Source: Candidatus Moanabacter tarae
GTDB lineage: Bacteria; Verrucomicrobiota; Verrucomicrobiia; Opitutales; UBA2987
Reading direction: 5' to 3'
DNA length: 64,000 bases
NCBI GenBank assembly: GCA_003226295.1
Contig: CP029803.1
Span: forward strand, 540,226 to 604,225
The position numbers and the translations under genes are program-made. This document shows positions 33,855 through 43,967 of this stretch, piece after piece. Each line of letters opens with the position of its first letter. Positions within the stretch are counted from its first letter, which is position 1. The notes beneath the pieces were generated by a model. It had not been told where the DNA came from. It saw nothing but the letters and a program-made list of their open reading frames with translations, and searched no databases.

Positions 33855-36800
33855 GGGGTTTTCACGTTTACGAATGCGCCCACAACAGCGGGATGATTCC
33901 GGAGTTCGTTGAAACCCCTAGGAGTCACATTCCAGGTTAGAGATTGAGCGATATCGCTGAAAACCGCATGGTGATCTTCAGCTAGAAAACCAATTCTCAA
34001 GCGAGTCGGGCCAGGTTCCTCCATAATTGAAGTGGTGAGGTTTGAAAGGAAGTCATTTGCCTTCTCATTTGGTTCCAGGATCCAATCGATCTGCTTTATA
34101 AGTCGTGAAGGAAATCGGTTTAAGATGGATACTGAATCCGCGCTGAGGCGATAGTCGTCAGCGCGATTCAGAAGAACACCAGTGACTAATACAATGTTAC
34201 CTGGAAGGATCGAGGGATCAAATTTTTCATAAGCTTCGGCAAATATATTTATGCTGAAGGTTGCTTTCCTTGTTGCGAGTTCGAGAATCGCCCATGGACG
34301 GTTGTCCTTACGTGTGAGTTTCTTTGTTAGAGTTGAAACTACACCACAAAGTCGAAAGGGAGTTCGATCATTGGTTCCTCTAAGATTGGAGTTTTGAAAG
34401 GTATTTATAGGTTCATCTAGTCCACAGAAGATATCTAAGGGATGACCGGATACGTAAAATCCGAGTAACTCCTTTTCATCCTTAAGTATCTCGTCCATAG
34501 GTTTTTCTGAACCATTCTTTCTAGAAGGGGAAGGACCTTTTTTACCTTCTATTTCCTTGCTGATCTCGTTTTCTGCATTACCCATCAGATCAAAGAAATT
34601 GCCTTGTCCTCTCGCGAGATCACGTTGAATGGCGGCGGCTTCACCCAGAATTGTGTCTAGTTCTTCCAGTAAATGACCGCGATGGTCGCCTAGGGAGTCA
34701 AAGGCACCGGATCGAATAAGATGTTCCATAACCCGTCGGTTGACGGAACGACTGTCAACCCGAAGGGTAAAGTCCTTAAAACTCCCGAAATCTCCTGCTC
34801 TTTCCCGTTCTTCGATAATCTTTTGGGAAGCGCTGTCTCCAACCCCTTTGATAGCTGCTAGACCAAAACGTATAGATCCGGTCTGACTTCCATTGGCGGA
34901 AGGATCACCGTTGAGTATAGGAGTGAAACTCTCTCTCGACTCATTGATATCAGGACTCAAAACCGGTACGTTCTGGGATGCTGATTCATCGACGAATCGT
35001 GAGACTTTATCACTGTTGCCTAATTCGGAAGAGAGGAGAGCAGCCATGAACTCAACCGGATAATTTGCCTTCAGAAAGGCGGTGCGATAGCTTAGCATGG
35101 CGTAGGCGGCAGAATGGGACTTAGTAAAGCCGTAGGTGGCAAATTTTTCCAAGGTCTCAAATATTCGAAGTGCCTCTCCGCTGTCTATGTCATTGTGATT
35201 TTTAGCTCCTCTTACAAAGTTCTCTCTTTGCGAATCCATCACTGACTGGATTTTCTTGCCCATTGCCAGACGGAGTATATCGGCTTCACCCAATGTGTAG
35301 CCAGCTATGATTCGCGCTGCTTCCATTACCTGTTCTTGATAAACTAATATCCCATGGGTTTCATTTACCACTTCTTGGAGTAGTGGATGAAGGCTTTGAA
35401 TGGTAGAGGGATCCTTCTTCCCCTTGATATATTTCGGGATATCTTGCATAGGCCCAGGCCGATAGAGGGCAATAAGCGCTATGATCTCCTCGAATCGACT
35501 CATACCTATTTGACAGCAAAGTGTTTGCATGCCTCGAGATTCGAGTTGGAAAACTCCTGTTGTTTGGCCGCTATTCAGTAATGCAAAGGTTTTTGGGTCG
35601 TCTAAAGAAATCGATTCGATATCGAATTCTGGGTTTTCTCGAATGCGACGAATATGCTCTTCGGTATCGGCGATTACGGTTAATGTTTTTAATCCAAGAA
35701 AGTCCATCTTGAGCAGTCCAAGATCTTCAATGGGACCCTTGGAATACTGCGTTGTAAGATCCCCCTCCTGAAGGGTTACAGGAACTAGGTTAGTGATCGG
35801 TTGATCGCCAATAATCATACCACAGGCGTGCTTCCCGGTATTGCGCACCATTCCTTCGATTACTTGACCCTGCTCCACGATACTTTTCGTCACGGTATTT
35901 CCGGAGATTTCGTTCTGGAGCTCACGAGAACGATTGATTGAATCATCAATCGAGACATTGAGCTCGTCAGGGATCATTTTTGCCAACCGATCGGCATCAG
36001 CAAAAGGTACGTCATTAACACGGGCCAAATCTCGAATCGACATTTTGGCCCCGAATGTTCCGAACGTTATTATGTGAGCAACATGATCTTCGCCATATTT
36101 TTCCCTTACGAAGTCAACCACTTCGTCCCGCCGCCTCATGCAAAAATCTAAGTCGAAATCCGGAGGCGAAACGCGTTCTAGATGGAGCATACGTTCGAAT
36201 AAAAGGCCAAACCGCAACGGATCAATGTCAGTAATTTTTAGTAGATAGGAGACGATACATCCGACTCCAGATCCGCGACCGGGCCCAACGGGAATTTTCT
36301 TTTGTCTAGCCCAGTAGATAAAGTCCCAAACTATGAGGAAATAGTCGAGAAAACCGGTTCCGATTATGATTGCGAGTTCATAGTCGAGTTTACGACTAAC
36401 CATTTGGGAAAATTCAGATTTCTTTTTTTGATGACCATCGGATCGGCGAGGGGCGTTTTCATATTTTACTCCGTAACGGTCCAGTAGTCCTCTTTTACAG
36501 AGGTCGAAAAGGAATAATCCATTCTCGCGTAAATCGTTCCGGTGTACCTCTGGTTTTATGGCTTGATCTGAGCTCTCCTTTTGAACATTAAGTTTAGCTT
36601 TTTCAGCGACATAGATATCTAGGATTCGTTCGAGGTTGTCCTGGTCTGGCTTGAATTTGATCTCTTCTGGCTTCTTAAAAATAGGATTGTGATTCTCTCC
36701 GAACGGGATCTCCAATTCGCACATGTCAGCGACTGCTCGAGTATTCGTGATAGCCTCAGGAAATTCGCTAAAGATTTCGCCCATTTCTTCCACGCTCTTG

Positions 36801-37612
36801 AGATAGAATTCAGGACATGGATATCGAAGGCGTTCTTCGTCACTTAGTCTTTTACCGGTCTGGATGCAGAGCAATGAGTCATGGGCGTTCCAGTCCTCAC
36901 GTCTAACGTAATGGACGTCGTTAGTACAGACAACTTTTAGATTAAACTCCTTAGCCAGGCGAAGGAGTTCAGGGAAGAGATTTTTTTGAATTGGAATGCC
37001 GTGATCTTGCAATTCAATGAAGTAGTTCTCTTGTCCGAAAATATCGACAAACTTGCCGACCGCTTCTCGTGCCTTAGCGTAGTCGTTGTAGAGAAGGAAT
37101 TGTGGGACGACTCCATTTAGACAGCCACTGAATCCAATCAATCCCTCAGAGTGGGCTGCGAGTTTATCTAGGTCGACCCTCGGGCGGTAGTACATCCCCT
37201 CAGTATGAGCCAGAGATACAAGCTTCGAAAGGTTTCGGTAGCCCTTTAGGTTTCGAGCGATTACCCCTTTGTGATGAATCTTATATTTTGGAAAATCGCT
37301 GGGGTCTCGCCTCTGCACCTGATCGAATTCCTCCCTTGCGTTAGGCTGCCTTCTCTCTCTTCTGGGGCGATCACTCATCGCATGATCATAGACTATGTAT
37401 ACCTCACATCCAAGGAGGGGTTTGACTCCGGCATCCTTAGCCTTCTGATAGAATTCAATGGAACCAAAAAGGTTTCCGTGATCAGTTAAGGCTATAGCTG
37501 GCATCCCAAGAGCCAGAGTGCGTTTGATTAGGCTTTCGATTCGACAGCAGCCGTCTAGCAAACTGTGATCAGAGTGAACGTGAAGGTGGACGAACTGGTC
37601 CGCTGCTGCCAT
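33851..37612 (-). CDS. dnaE: DNA polymerase III subunit alpha
   Basis: A 1253-residue replicative polymerase (DnaE1 type). The N-terminal PHP domain starts [15 protein letters not shown] with its metal-binding histidines intact. The polymerase core has [17 protein letters not shown] and the catalytic PDFDLDFC; the third acidic site is in [10 protein letters not shown]. Then HHH-type and beta-binding regions and an OB-fold ([27 protein letters not shown]) near the C-terminus. The last part (about 100 residues) is divergent. The length is a little above the E. coli protein (1160). Overlaps hpt by 4 bases. Confidence 0.97.
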   Translation of the reverse strand: MAAADQFVHLHVHSDHSLLDGCCRIESLIKRTLALGMPAIALTDHGNLFGSIEFYQKAKDAGVKPLLGCEVYIVYDHAMSDRPRRERRQPNAREEFDQVQRRDPSDFPKYKIHHKGVIARNLKGYRNLSKLVSLAHTEGMYYRPRVDLDKLAAHSEGLIGFSGCLNGVVPQFLLYNDYAKAREAVGKFVDIFGQENYFIELQDHGIPIQKNLFPELLRLAKEFNLKVVCTNDVHYVRREDWNAHDSLLCIQTGKRLSDEERLRYPCPEFYLKSVEEMGEIFSEFPEAITNTRAVADMCELEIPFGENHNPIFKKPEEIKFKPDQDNLERILDIYVAEKAKLNVQKESSDQAIKPEVHRNDLRENGLFLFDLCKRGLLDRYGVKYENAPRRSDGHQKKKSEFSQMVSRKLDYELAIIIGTGFLDYFLIVWDFIYWARQKKIPVGPGRGSGVGCIVSYLLKITDIDPLRFGLLFERMLHLERVSPPDFDLDFCMRRRDEVVDFVREKYGEDHVAHIITFGTFGAKMSIRDLARVNDVPFADADRLAKMIPDELNVSIDDSINRSRELQNEISGNTVTKSIVEQGQVIEGMVRNTGKHACGMIIGDQPITNLVPVTLQEGDLTTQYSKGPIEDLGLLKMDFLGLKTLTVIADTEEHIRRIRENPEFDIESISLDDPKTFALLNSGQTTGVFQLESRGMQTLCCQIGMSRFEEIIALIALYRPGPMQDIPKYIKGKKDPSTIQSLHPLLQEVVNETHGILVYQEQVMEAARIIAGYTLGEADILRLAMGKKIQSVMDSQRENFVRGAKNHNDIDSGEALRIFETLEKFATYGFTKSHSAAYAMLSYRTAFLKANYPVEFMAALLSSELGNSDKVSRFVDESASQNVPVLSPDINESRESFTPILNGDPSANGSQTGSIRFGLAAIKGVGDSASQKIIEERERAGDFGSFKDFTLRVDSRSVNRRVMEHLIRSGAFDSLGDHRGHLLEELDTILGEAAAIQRDLARGQGNFFDLMGNAENEISKEIEGKKGPSPSRKNGSEKPMDEILKDEKELLGFYVSGHPLDIFCGLDEPINTFQNSNLRGTNDRTPFRLCGVVSTLTKKLTRKDNRPWAILELATRKATFSINIFAEAYEKFDPSILPGNIVLVTGVLLNRADDYRLSADSVSILNRFPSRLIKQIDWILEPNEKANDFLSNLTTSIMEEPGPTRLRIGFLAEDHHAVFSDIAQSLTWNVTPRGFNELRNHPAVVGAFVNVKTP

Positions 37613-37732
37613 GCTACGCTTAGAATAAATCGGTTAAAGTCGAATATTCAAGGAGGATTTAAGAATTCTTATTCACATTCATACGCTGCTTGACTCCTTC
37701 AACGTGACCGCTACGATTGCTCAGGATTGTAA

Positions 37733-37933
37733 ATGCCAGTAGAAGTTAAAATACGAAAAGGCGAGCCCATGGAACGTGCTCTCCGGCGTCTGAAGAAGAG
37801 ATTGGATCGAGAGGGCGTGATTAGGGACGTGCGTGCCAAGAGGTATTTTGAGAAACCTTCGGAAGTGAAGCGTCGAAAGAAGAAGATTGCTGCATTTTCC
37901 AATATGCTGAGGCTTCGCCACGAGAATAGGTAA
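37733..37933 (+). CDS. rpsU: 30S ribosomal protein S21
   Basis: A 66-residue basic protein with the S21 pattern: PVEVKIRKGEPMERALRRLK, then a KRLDREGVIRDVRAKRYFEKPSE segment and a lysine/arginine-rich tail. It binds 16S rRNA near the anti-Shine-Dalgarno region. Encoded alone, divergent from dnaE (120-base gap). Confidence 0.95.
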   Translation: MPVEVKIRKGEPMERALRRLKKRLDREGVIRDVRAKRYFEKPSEVKRRKKKIAAFSNMLRLRHENR

Positions 37934-38059
37934 TTACCGAGTATTTTCTCACATCAGCTTCTCCACGATTTCCTAACCTATTGTGTAGAGTGGGTTCGGG
38001 TCGAACCCTGGTAGATCTTCAAGCTGTCGTGTTGGTATGTACAGTGGTATTTTTAGATT

Positions 38060-39085
38060 TTAGAGGAATTCGTTAACCCAGCGGCGGTGGGGACCCGATA
38101 GGGCGACTTTGTCGAGGTTCGAGAGATGAATCCAGTGGAGATCCGAGGAGGCTTCTATCCTTTTCCGCAGGGCTGGATTTGGATCTAGGTAATAAAGTTT
38201 CTCAGTTATCCGTTCGTTGCCGATGCTTCGGTTTCTAATAGCAAAAGGGCGGGGAAGATCGATTTCTTCCTTAAATAGATCAGTATTAGGTAACTCATAG
38301 ATTTTCGCAAGGCGGATATTTTTATGAGGCGTTTTGTAAAGAAGAATGGAATTTTTGTTGCGAACGAAAAGACGCTGTACGGAGAGTCGACGGGTTAACC
38401 TGGGGTGGAATTTTGGAATTAAATGTGCTGTTCCATTTTGACCGGTGATGCAAAAATTTAGGAGAGGACAGTTGGTGCATTTGGGTTTGTTCTTCAAGCA
38501 GACGGTTGCACCAAGTTCCATCATCGCTTGGTTGTGTACTCCTGGGTTGGCGGATTTGATTAGCCAATTGGCAACGGGGGCGAGGGATTTTGCGGCAGAG
38601 GTAGCGTTTCGAAATAATTGAGAACAGTTGAAAATTCTAGCGAGGACGCGAATAACATTTCCGTCTAAGCAAGCAATGTGTTGCCCGAAAGAGATACTGG
38701 CTATGGCGGCTGCGGTGTAAGGACCGACTCCAGGGAAAGTTTTCCATTGCTCGGCAGTTTCGGGAGTTTTGGGAAGAGAAACAAAGGTTTTCGCCAATTG
38801 GAGAAGATTGCGGGCCCGTTTGTAGTAACCTAGACCTTCCCAGGCTCTAAGTACATTATTTTCATCAGCTTGCGCAAGAGTATTGAAATCAGGGAATTGA
38901 TCTATCCACCTTTCAAAATAAGGAATGACTGTTTTGACCTGGGTTTGCTGAAGCATGAATTCTGATACCACCGTCTTATAGAGAGAGGGATTTTCCCTCC
39001 ATGGGAGAGGGCGGCTCCTTTCTGTGTACCATTTGTTGAGGACCTCTATTAATTTTTGGTCTTCACAGGATTGTGGATTGAACAT
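38060..39085 (-). CDS. mutY: A/G-specific adenine glycosylase
   Basis: A 341-residue base-excision enzyme that removes adenine opposite 8-oxoguanine. Seen: SEFMLQQTQVKTVIPYFERW with the catalytic Glu, the helix-hairpin-helix FPGVGPYTAAAIAS, CLDGNVIRVLAR with the catalytic Asp, and the 4Fe-4S site C-x6-C-x2-C-x5-C in CLKNKPKCTNCPLLNFC. A NUDIX-like C-terminal domain follows. ATG at 39085 is chosen over a TTG 16 codons upstream, which would run into the divergent rnhC gene. Confidence 0.95.
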   Translation of the reverse strand: MFNPQSCEDQKLIEVLNKWYTERSRPLPWRENPSLYKTVVSEFMLQQTQVKTVIPYFERWIDQFPDFNTLAQADENNVLRAWEGLGYYKRARNLLQLAKTFVSLPKTPETAEQWKTFPGVGPYTAAAIASISFGQHIACLDGNVIRVLARIFNCSQLFRNATSAAKSLAPVANWLIKSANPGVHNQAMMELGATVCLKNKPKCTNCPLLNFCITGQNGTAHLIPKFHPRLTRRLSVQRLFVRNKNSILLYKTPHKNIRLAKIYELPNTDLFKEEIDLPRPFAIRNRSIGNERITEKLYYLDPNPALRKRIEASSDLHWIHLSNLDKVALSGPHRRWVNEFL

Positions 39086-39108
39086 TCTCAGGAATTCTAT
39101 CTTAATAA

Positions 39109-40071
39109 TTGGAGGTGGCGAGAAAATCGACAAAGAAGCCTGATGAGGAGCCTAAAAAGCTGAGTTCCTATACCTTAAGCTTGGACGATGGGCAGATGAA
39201 AAAGCTTGAGGACATTTGCGATCAGAAGGGCTTCGGGTATTACGAAGTCGGCTATTCCCGTTTCGCCTTCAAGTCGAAACATGACCGCATCAATATCGTG
39301 GGTTATGAAAGCGGAAAGGTTGTTATTCAGGGCAAGGGTACGGAGGATTTTGTACGAGACGTGGTAGAGTCCGAGGTTACAGGCGAACCAAGGCTAGGCT
39401 ATGAAGAATTCCATAACCCGCAATGGTTTGATGAGCACGCAGGCTTAGATGAGGCGGGGAAGGGAGATTTGTTCGGACCCCTAGTAACAGCCTGTGTAGT
39501 GGCGGACGGAGCGATGGTCCGGGCGTGGATAGAGAAGGGTGTTCGAGACAGCAAGAAGATGACTGATTCCTCCATTTTGCGTTTAGAGAAGTTGATCAAG
39601 GCAACCCGAGGCGTGGTAGTTAAAACTGCCTATTGCAGGATGAGGAAATACAATGAGTTGATGTCCAAACCAAATGCAAATCTTAATCGGCTGTTGGCTT
39701 GGTTACATTCTCGTTCGTTAGAAGACGCCCTTGGGGTTCGTACAGTGAAATGGGGCTTGCTTGACCAGTTTTCGACTACACCTCTTGTTCAGAATTATTT
39801 GAAGGTGAAATCGTTTAAACTAGAAGCACAGCCAAGAGCTGAAGTGGATCCAGTTGTAGCTGCAGCTTCTATTTGTGCTCGTGCCGAATTTCTTCGGCAG
39901 ATGAAAGGATTGTCAGAGAATTTTGGTGAAACACTTCTTAAAGGAGCTAGTTCCAATGCAAAAAGTCAGGCCGTTCGGATTGTAGAAAAAATGGGGGATA
40001 GGGCACTTGGTGACTTTGCGAAACTACACTTTAAGACGGTTTCTGAAGTGATGAATTTGGTACGGAGATAA
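39109..40071 (+). CDS. rnhC: Ribonuclease HIII
   Basis: A 320-residue enzyme with the TBP-like N-terminal substrate-binding domain of RNase HIII (about residues 20-90, YTLSLDDGQMKKLEDICDQ and on) and a catalytic domain: GLDEAGKGDLFGPL gives Asp and Glu, GLLDQF the third Asp, and ASICARAEFL the final Glu. It cuts RNA in RNA-DNA hybrids. TTG at 39109 or GTG at 39115 could start it; the GGAGG overlaps both, so the choice is uncertain. It is followed 41 bases later by rnhB. Confidence 0.93.
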   Translation: MEVARKSTKKPDEEPKKLSSYTLSLDDGQMKKLEDICDQKGFGYYEVGYSRFAFKSKHDRINIVGYESGKVVIQGKGTEDFVRDVVESEVTGEPRLGYEEFHNPQWFDEHAGLDEAGKGDLFGPLVTACVVADGAMVRAWIEKGVRDSKKMTDSSILRLEKLIKATRGVVVKTAYCRMRKYNELMSKPNANLNRLLAWLHSRSLEDALGVRTVKWGLLDQFSTTPLVQNYLKVKSFKLEAQPRAEVDPVVAAASICARAEFLRQMKGLSENFGETLLKGASSNAKSQAVRIVEKMGDRALGDFAKLHFKTVSEVMNLVRR

Positions 40072-40112
40072 AGACTTCTTGAATCCACTGAGAGCACTAG
40101 ATTGTAAGTTGC

Positions 40113-40907
40113 ATGAGAGGCTACATGAAGCGGTCCTTGATTGAATTTGATTTGGATGCAGTGTCGGGATGTAGCGGTATAGCGGGCGTCGATGAGGCAG
40201 GCAGAGGAGCTCTGGCTGGTCCGGTAGTAGCATCAGCAGTTTGTTTATCTGAGAACTTCTATGCCTATCGGCATAGTCTTCCTGAAATTTCTGAGGTAAA
40301 TGATTCTAAAAAACTGTCAGATCGACAGCGTAAAAGGGTATTTAAGGGCCTATGGAAACTGCGAGACTCTGGATCGATTGAGATCGAGATTGGGGTGGCA
40401 ACAGTCAGTGAGATAGAGAAAATGAATATTCTAGGAGCAACACGTATGGCTATGCGGCGAGCTCTCTATCGACTAGCGAAAGTCTTTCCTGAAGGAGTTG
40501 ACCCTGCGGCATCTAGAGAGAAAGAATTCCTGTTTCGGAGGGGCTGCGATGACAGCGCAACGACGCCCGATAGCCCCATGATAAGGAGGACACATAAGAT
40601 ACTCGTTGACGGAAACCCCCTTAGTCCTTTCCCTTACAAACACACTGCTGTTGTCAAGGGAGACGGCAAATCCCTTGCTATTGCAATGGCCTCAGTTGTT
40701 GCGAAGGTCGTTCGGGACCGTATAATGTGTGGTTTGGATTCGCTTCATCCGTATTACGGATTTTCTAACAACAAGGGATACGGGACTAATTTCCATTGTG
40801 CGGCGATTAGAGATAAAGGTCCTTCCCGACATCACCGGAGGCTGTTTTTGAGGAGGCTCCTGGAGCCCGAATCGGAGCGTAATCAGTTGGAATTTTATCA
40901 TTCCTAG
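40113..40907 (+). CDS. rnhB: Ribonuclease HII
   Basis: A 264-residue type 2 RNase H that removes single ribonucleotides from DNA. Catalytic residues: Asp and Glu in GVDEAGRGALAGPVV, Asp in ILVDGNPL, and Asp in KVVRDRIM. HPYYGFSNNKGYGT is the family signature for recognition of the RNA-DNA junction. The protein is about 60 residues longer than usual; the extra length is mainly an insertion (about residues 128-160, GVDPAASREKEF and on) before the third catalytic Asp. A second ATG 4 codons in is possible. Confidence 0.93.
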   Translation: MRGYMKRSLIEFDLDAVSGCSGIAGVDEAGRGALAGPVVASAVCLSENFYAYRHSLPEISEVNDSKKLSDRQRKRVFKGLWKLRDSGSIEIEIGVATVSEIEKMNILGATRMAMRRALYRLAKVFPEGVDPAASREKEFLFRRGCDDSATTPDSPMIRRTHKILVDGNPLSPFPYKHTAVVKGDGKSLAIAMASVVAKVVRDRIMCGLDSLHPYYGFSNNKGYGTNFHCAAIRDKGPSRHHRRLFLRRLLEPESERNQLEFYHS

Positions 40908-41114
40908 AAAGGGATTTTGCAATGGATTCGAAAGGGATGAGATCTCTCGGAGCAGTTGAATCTGGTTCTGCCAAATTCCGAGCGATGAATCCTGAATCTA
41001 GTAAGAGATTAATATGACCCAGAGGATTCGAGTTGGGCAAATTACTTTTTTGTTTAGCTCCTTAATGTGCATCAACTAGGTGTAAAGATTAATGGCTTCA
41101 ACTGAGCGCTTAGA

Positions 41115-42680
41115 TTGATGAAATTTATACATCCCATTTTAAGTTGCGTGGAGGCTCAGGAGCTTGAGAGGCGGCTGCTTAACGGTGATGAGGCTCGAGA
41201 GTGGAAGGCGATGAACCAAGCAGGGCGTTCTCTGGGAATTAGGGTATTAGATGATTTTGGTGAAATTGGATATTTCCCGGAATGCGGAAGGATCCTAGTC
41301 CTGGCCGGGAAGGGTCATAATGGAGGAGATGCAATTCTGGCTGCGGATGAAATACTTAAGGCAAAGAATAAGGCTAAAGTGACTGTGGCTTTAGTCCTTG
41401 GAGACCGTGGCTTGAAGCCTTTGGTCAGGCGTTCAGTAGAATTGCTGTTGAGAAACTGGGGAGAGCAAGCCGAGGTTCTGTCATGGAGGGATAACGAAGT
41501 TGAACGATTCGAAAAGGTTGAGTGGGATATATGTCTTGACGGGATTATCGGTATGCAATTTCAACCTCCCTTGAAGGGTATAGTAGAGCGATGCGTGAAG
41601 TGGGCAAACGAACGCTGCCGGGCTCGATTGCGTGCGGCAGTCGATCTTCCCACTGGAGTTGGTGACGGATGCAGCGGAGTTCGATTCCAAGCGGATTTCA
41701 CATATGCTACAGGTATCTTGAAACGGCCGCTATTAGAGCCGGATTGCGTGGATAACGTAGGAAGAATCCGTTATTTGGACATTGGCTTTTTTGAAGGCGA
41801 TATTGAACAAAATACTGGTGATTATGTCCTCCTTTCAAAGACCCTGCAGCCTGTTTCTGAGTTTCGACCTTCGAATAGTGACAAGCGGTCTTACGGTCAC
41901 CTTTACTTAGTAGGAGGTTCGCAAAGAATGCCAGGGGCGATTCAGATGGCAGTGAGAGCGGCGGTGAAGAGTGGGGTTGGATTGGTGACAGCTTTTGTTC
42001 CCAAGTCGGTGGTCGCTCATTTTTCGGCTGTAATTCCGGAGGCAATGTGGGTGCCGATGCCGGAGACTAGAGAGGGTGGCTTGGGTTTGAATGGAATAGA
42101 AAAGATTACAGAAACAATCGACCAGGCATCAGCTTTGGTGGTGGGGCCAGGAATGGGGAAGGAAAAAGAAACTCAGGAATTAATTACTCGGATCGCTTCT
42201 GAGACAACGGTAAAATTGGGGATTGATGCTGATGGTTTACAGAATGAAGTGATTAAGGTTTTGGGAAAGCGGCCAAAGGGGGCGGGAGAGGTTGTTATTA
42301 CCCCTCACCTGGGGGAATTCAGACGGATTTTAGATAACAAGGAGAATACCGAGAAGAAACTAGACCTCTGTAGCTTTTCATTTTGTCACAATGTCATTAC
42401 TGTTCTTAAGGGTAGGATTACCCGAATAAGTGATGGCGATCGGACGATTCATAGTTTTTTTGGTGGACCTCTTTTGGCGAGGGGAGGGAGCGGTGATTTA
42501 TTGGCAGGGTTAGTTGGAAGCATGTTGGCTCGTCCAGGTGCTGATGGGTTGAAGGCTACTTGCCAAGCCGTGGCACTTCATGGCTTAGCCTGCGATCAAC
42601 TGGTTCAGCGGCGAGGAGCAGAAGCTATCAGGACTACAGATCTCCTTGAGTTTTTAGGGGAGGCAATTCGGTGTTGGTGA
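41115..42680 (+). CDS. nnrD: Bifunctional NAD(P)HX epimerase / ADP- or ATP-dependent dehydratase
   Basis: A 521-residue fusion that repairs hydrated NADH and NADPH. The N-terminal half (about 1-230) is the epimerase (YjeF-N): VLAGKGHNGGDAILAADE and AVDLPTGVGDG. The C-terminal half is the ribokinase-like dehydratase: KRSYGHLYLVGGS, VVGPGMG, VVITPHLGEFRRI and the catalytic GGPLLARGGSGDLLAGLVGSM. Both sites look intact. It stands behind a 207-base gap and converges with the HIT-protein operon (36 bases). Confidence 0.93.
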   Translation: MMKFIHPILSCVEAQELERRLLNGDEAREWKAMNQAGRSLGIRVLDDFGEIGYFPECGRILVLAGKGHNGGDAILAADEILKAKNKAKVTVALVLGDRGLKPLVRRSVELLLRNWGEQAEVLSWRDNEVERFEKVEWDICLDGIIGMQFQPPLKGIVERCVKWANERCRARLRAAVDLPTGVGDGCSGVRFQADFTYATGILKRPLLEPDCVDNVGRIRYLDIGFFEGDIEQNTGDYVLLSKTLQPVSEFRPSNSDKRSYGHLYLVGGSQRMPGAIQMAVRAAVKSGVGLVTAFVPKSVVAHFSAVIPEAMWVPMPETREGGLGLNGIEKITETIDQASALVVGPGMGKEKETQELITRIASETTVKLGIDADGLQNEVIKVLGKRPKGAGEVVITPHLGEFRRILDNKENTEKKLDLCSFSFCHNVITVLKGRITRISDGDRTIHSFFGGPLLARGGSGDLLAGLVGSMLARPGADGLKATCQAVALHGLACDQLVQRRGAEAIRTTDLLEFLGEAIRCW

Positions 42681-42716
42681 GGTCGGAAATCGCAGAGCCG
42701 CTCTTCTGCTAATTGT

Positions 42717-43058
42717 TTAGCCTGGGGGCCAGGCCATTTGGCGGCCTCCGAGGAGGTGAACATGCATATGGGGTACGCTTTCACCACCGTGGGGACCATT
42801 ATTGATGACAATACGAAAACCGGAGGAGAGTTTGTTTTTTTTAGAGATGTTGGTGGCTGTTAGGAGAAGATGTCCGAGGATTTCACGATCATCATCATCA
42901 GCGTCTCCAATGCGTTGAATTACCTTTTTGGGAATTACGAGGATGTGGGTAGGGGCCTGAGGGTTGAGGTCATGAATAGCAATACAAAGATCATCCTCGT
43001 ATTCAATTTTGGCTGGGATATCTCGATCGATTATCTTTTGGAATATGGGTTTTTCCAT
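42717..43058 (-). CDS. HIT (histidine triad) family protein
   Basis: A 113-residue nucleotide hydrolase of the HINT group. The histidine triad HMHVHLLGGR lies at the C-terminal end, and the N-terminal KPIFQKIIDRDIPAKIEYED and PTHILVIPKK are typical. ATG at 43058 overlaps the stop of the upstream gene (TGATG); this gives the normal family length, and the open frame upstream of it is a shadow. It removes AMP from adenosine phosphoramidates or acyl-adenylates. Last gene of a four-gene operon. Confidence 0.93.
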   Translation of the reverse strand: MEKPIFQKIIDRDIPAKIEYEDDLCIAIHDLNPQAPTHILVIPKKVIQRIGDADDDDREILGHLLLTATNISKKNKLSSGFRIVINNGPHGGESVPHMHVHLLGGRQMAWPPG

Positions 43059-43528
43059 CACACGTGTACGATTTGAAGCTTCGTTTTTCGGGTGGCGGAA
43101 GAGGCTGCAAGCTCGTCGATGTAGCGAATAGCGTTGGTGTAACGTAAGGCGATGCGTTGAGTCCAATATTTTCTTTTAGGGCAAAGACAGGATCGGAGGC
43201 CAGTCACAAGAAGTACAGTGTGTCGATACCCGGCGAGCTCCTTAAAACTGTCAAGTACCCATTTGCGTATCCAAAGCGGGTCGTAGTGCTGTTCAGAAAA
43301 GTCAAGGAAACAAAAGGCACTAGAATTGGTATTGAGAATGGGGGACCTAAGGAGTGCGGGAAGGGTTTGGGAGAATTTCTGAATTGAAGATCGACTGAGA
43401 TGGGAGCCGGTTAGGTAGTACTCGATGGCTGATTTGATCTGGCAAGTAAGGAAGAGATCGTTTCCGACGGTAGGGCCAAAGAGTGAATGAAGGCAGTGAA
43501 GTTTAGCGAGTTCGTTTGAGTTATTCAT
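43058..43528 (-). CDS. Hypothetical protein in the nrdR operon
   Basis: A 156-residue protein I do not recognise. ATG at 43528 overlaps the nrdR stop by 8 bases (ATGAATAA) and its stop overlaps the HIT start by one base, so it is held in the operon by coupling on both sides, strong evidence that it is real. It has no signal peptide. The middle has an aromatic/acidic stretch (SSAFCFLDFSEQHYDPLWI) and a hydrophobic strand HTVLLVTGLRSC; the C-terminal part is helical and basic (RIALRYTNAIRYIDELAAS). Seven or so cysteines are scattered without a zinc-finger pattern. Confidence 0.65.
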   Translation of the reverse strand: MNNSNELAKLHCLHSLFGPTVGNDLFLTCQIKSAIEYYLTGSHLSRSSIQKFSQTLPALLRSPILNTNSSAFCFLDFSEQHYDPLWIRKWVLDSFKELAGYRHTVLLVTGLRSCLCPKRKYWTQRIALRYTNAIRYIDELAASSATRKTKLQIVHV

Positions 43529-43967
43529 TTGGCCGTGAGGCAATGGATCTGCTACTCTCCTCCTGGAAATTGCGATAAGCGCTGGCAAATCGAATGTATG
43601 CTATATCATCAATTAGTCTTAGTTTCTCCATGGTCCATTTCCCGATTGCTGCGCTTGGGATTTCTTGGTCAAACTCGCCTTCTAGTTCGATCACAACATC
43701 AGATATGAGCATGTCAATCTGTTCAAGGTCGATTGGTCTCTTTTCGCAGGCCCGTCGGATCCCATGTAACATTTTGTTACGATCGAATTCCTCTCGGCGG
43801 CCGTCTGATTTAATTACGACTCGATCGCCGCGGAGAACTTCCTCAATTGTTGTGAATCGGTAAGCGCATGCAGGGCACTGACGACGGCGCCTTATAGAGA
43901 GGCCGTTTCGTCCAATTCTCGAATCTATTACCCGGGTATCATGAGTTGAACACTTGGGGCAGATCAT
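43521..43967 (-). CDS. nrdR: Transcriptional repressor NrdR
   Basis: A 148-residue regulator of ribonucleotide reductase genes. It has the N-terminal zinc ribbon ([17 protein letters not shown] and CPACAYRFTT, four Cys) and an ATP-cone domain (VIKSDGRREEFDRNKMLHGIRRACEKRP) that senses ATP/dATP. The length is typical. Its ATG overlaps the stop of the upstream amidotransferase gene (TAATG). No nrd genes are in the window, so its targets lie elsewhere. Confidence 0.96.
   Translation of the reverse strand: MICPKCSTHDTRVIDSRIGRNGLSIRRRRQCPACAYRFTTIEEVLRGDRVVIKSDGRREEFDRNKMLHGIRRACEKRPIDLEQIDMLISDVVIELEGEFDQEIPSAAIGKWTMEKLRLIDDIAYIRFASAYRNFQEESSRSIASRPNE

Noticed and set aside
43059-43166. N-terminal extension of the HIT protein
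   Set aside because: Overlaps the upstream gene in another frame; the ATG at 43058 gives the standard HIT length and TGATG coupling.
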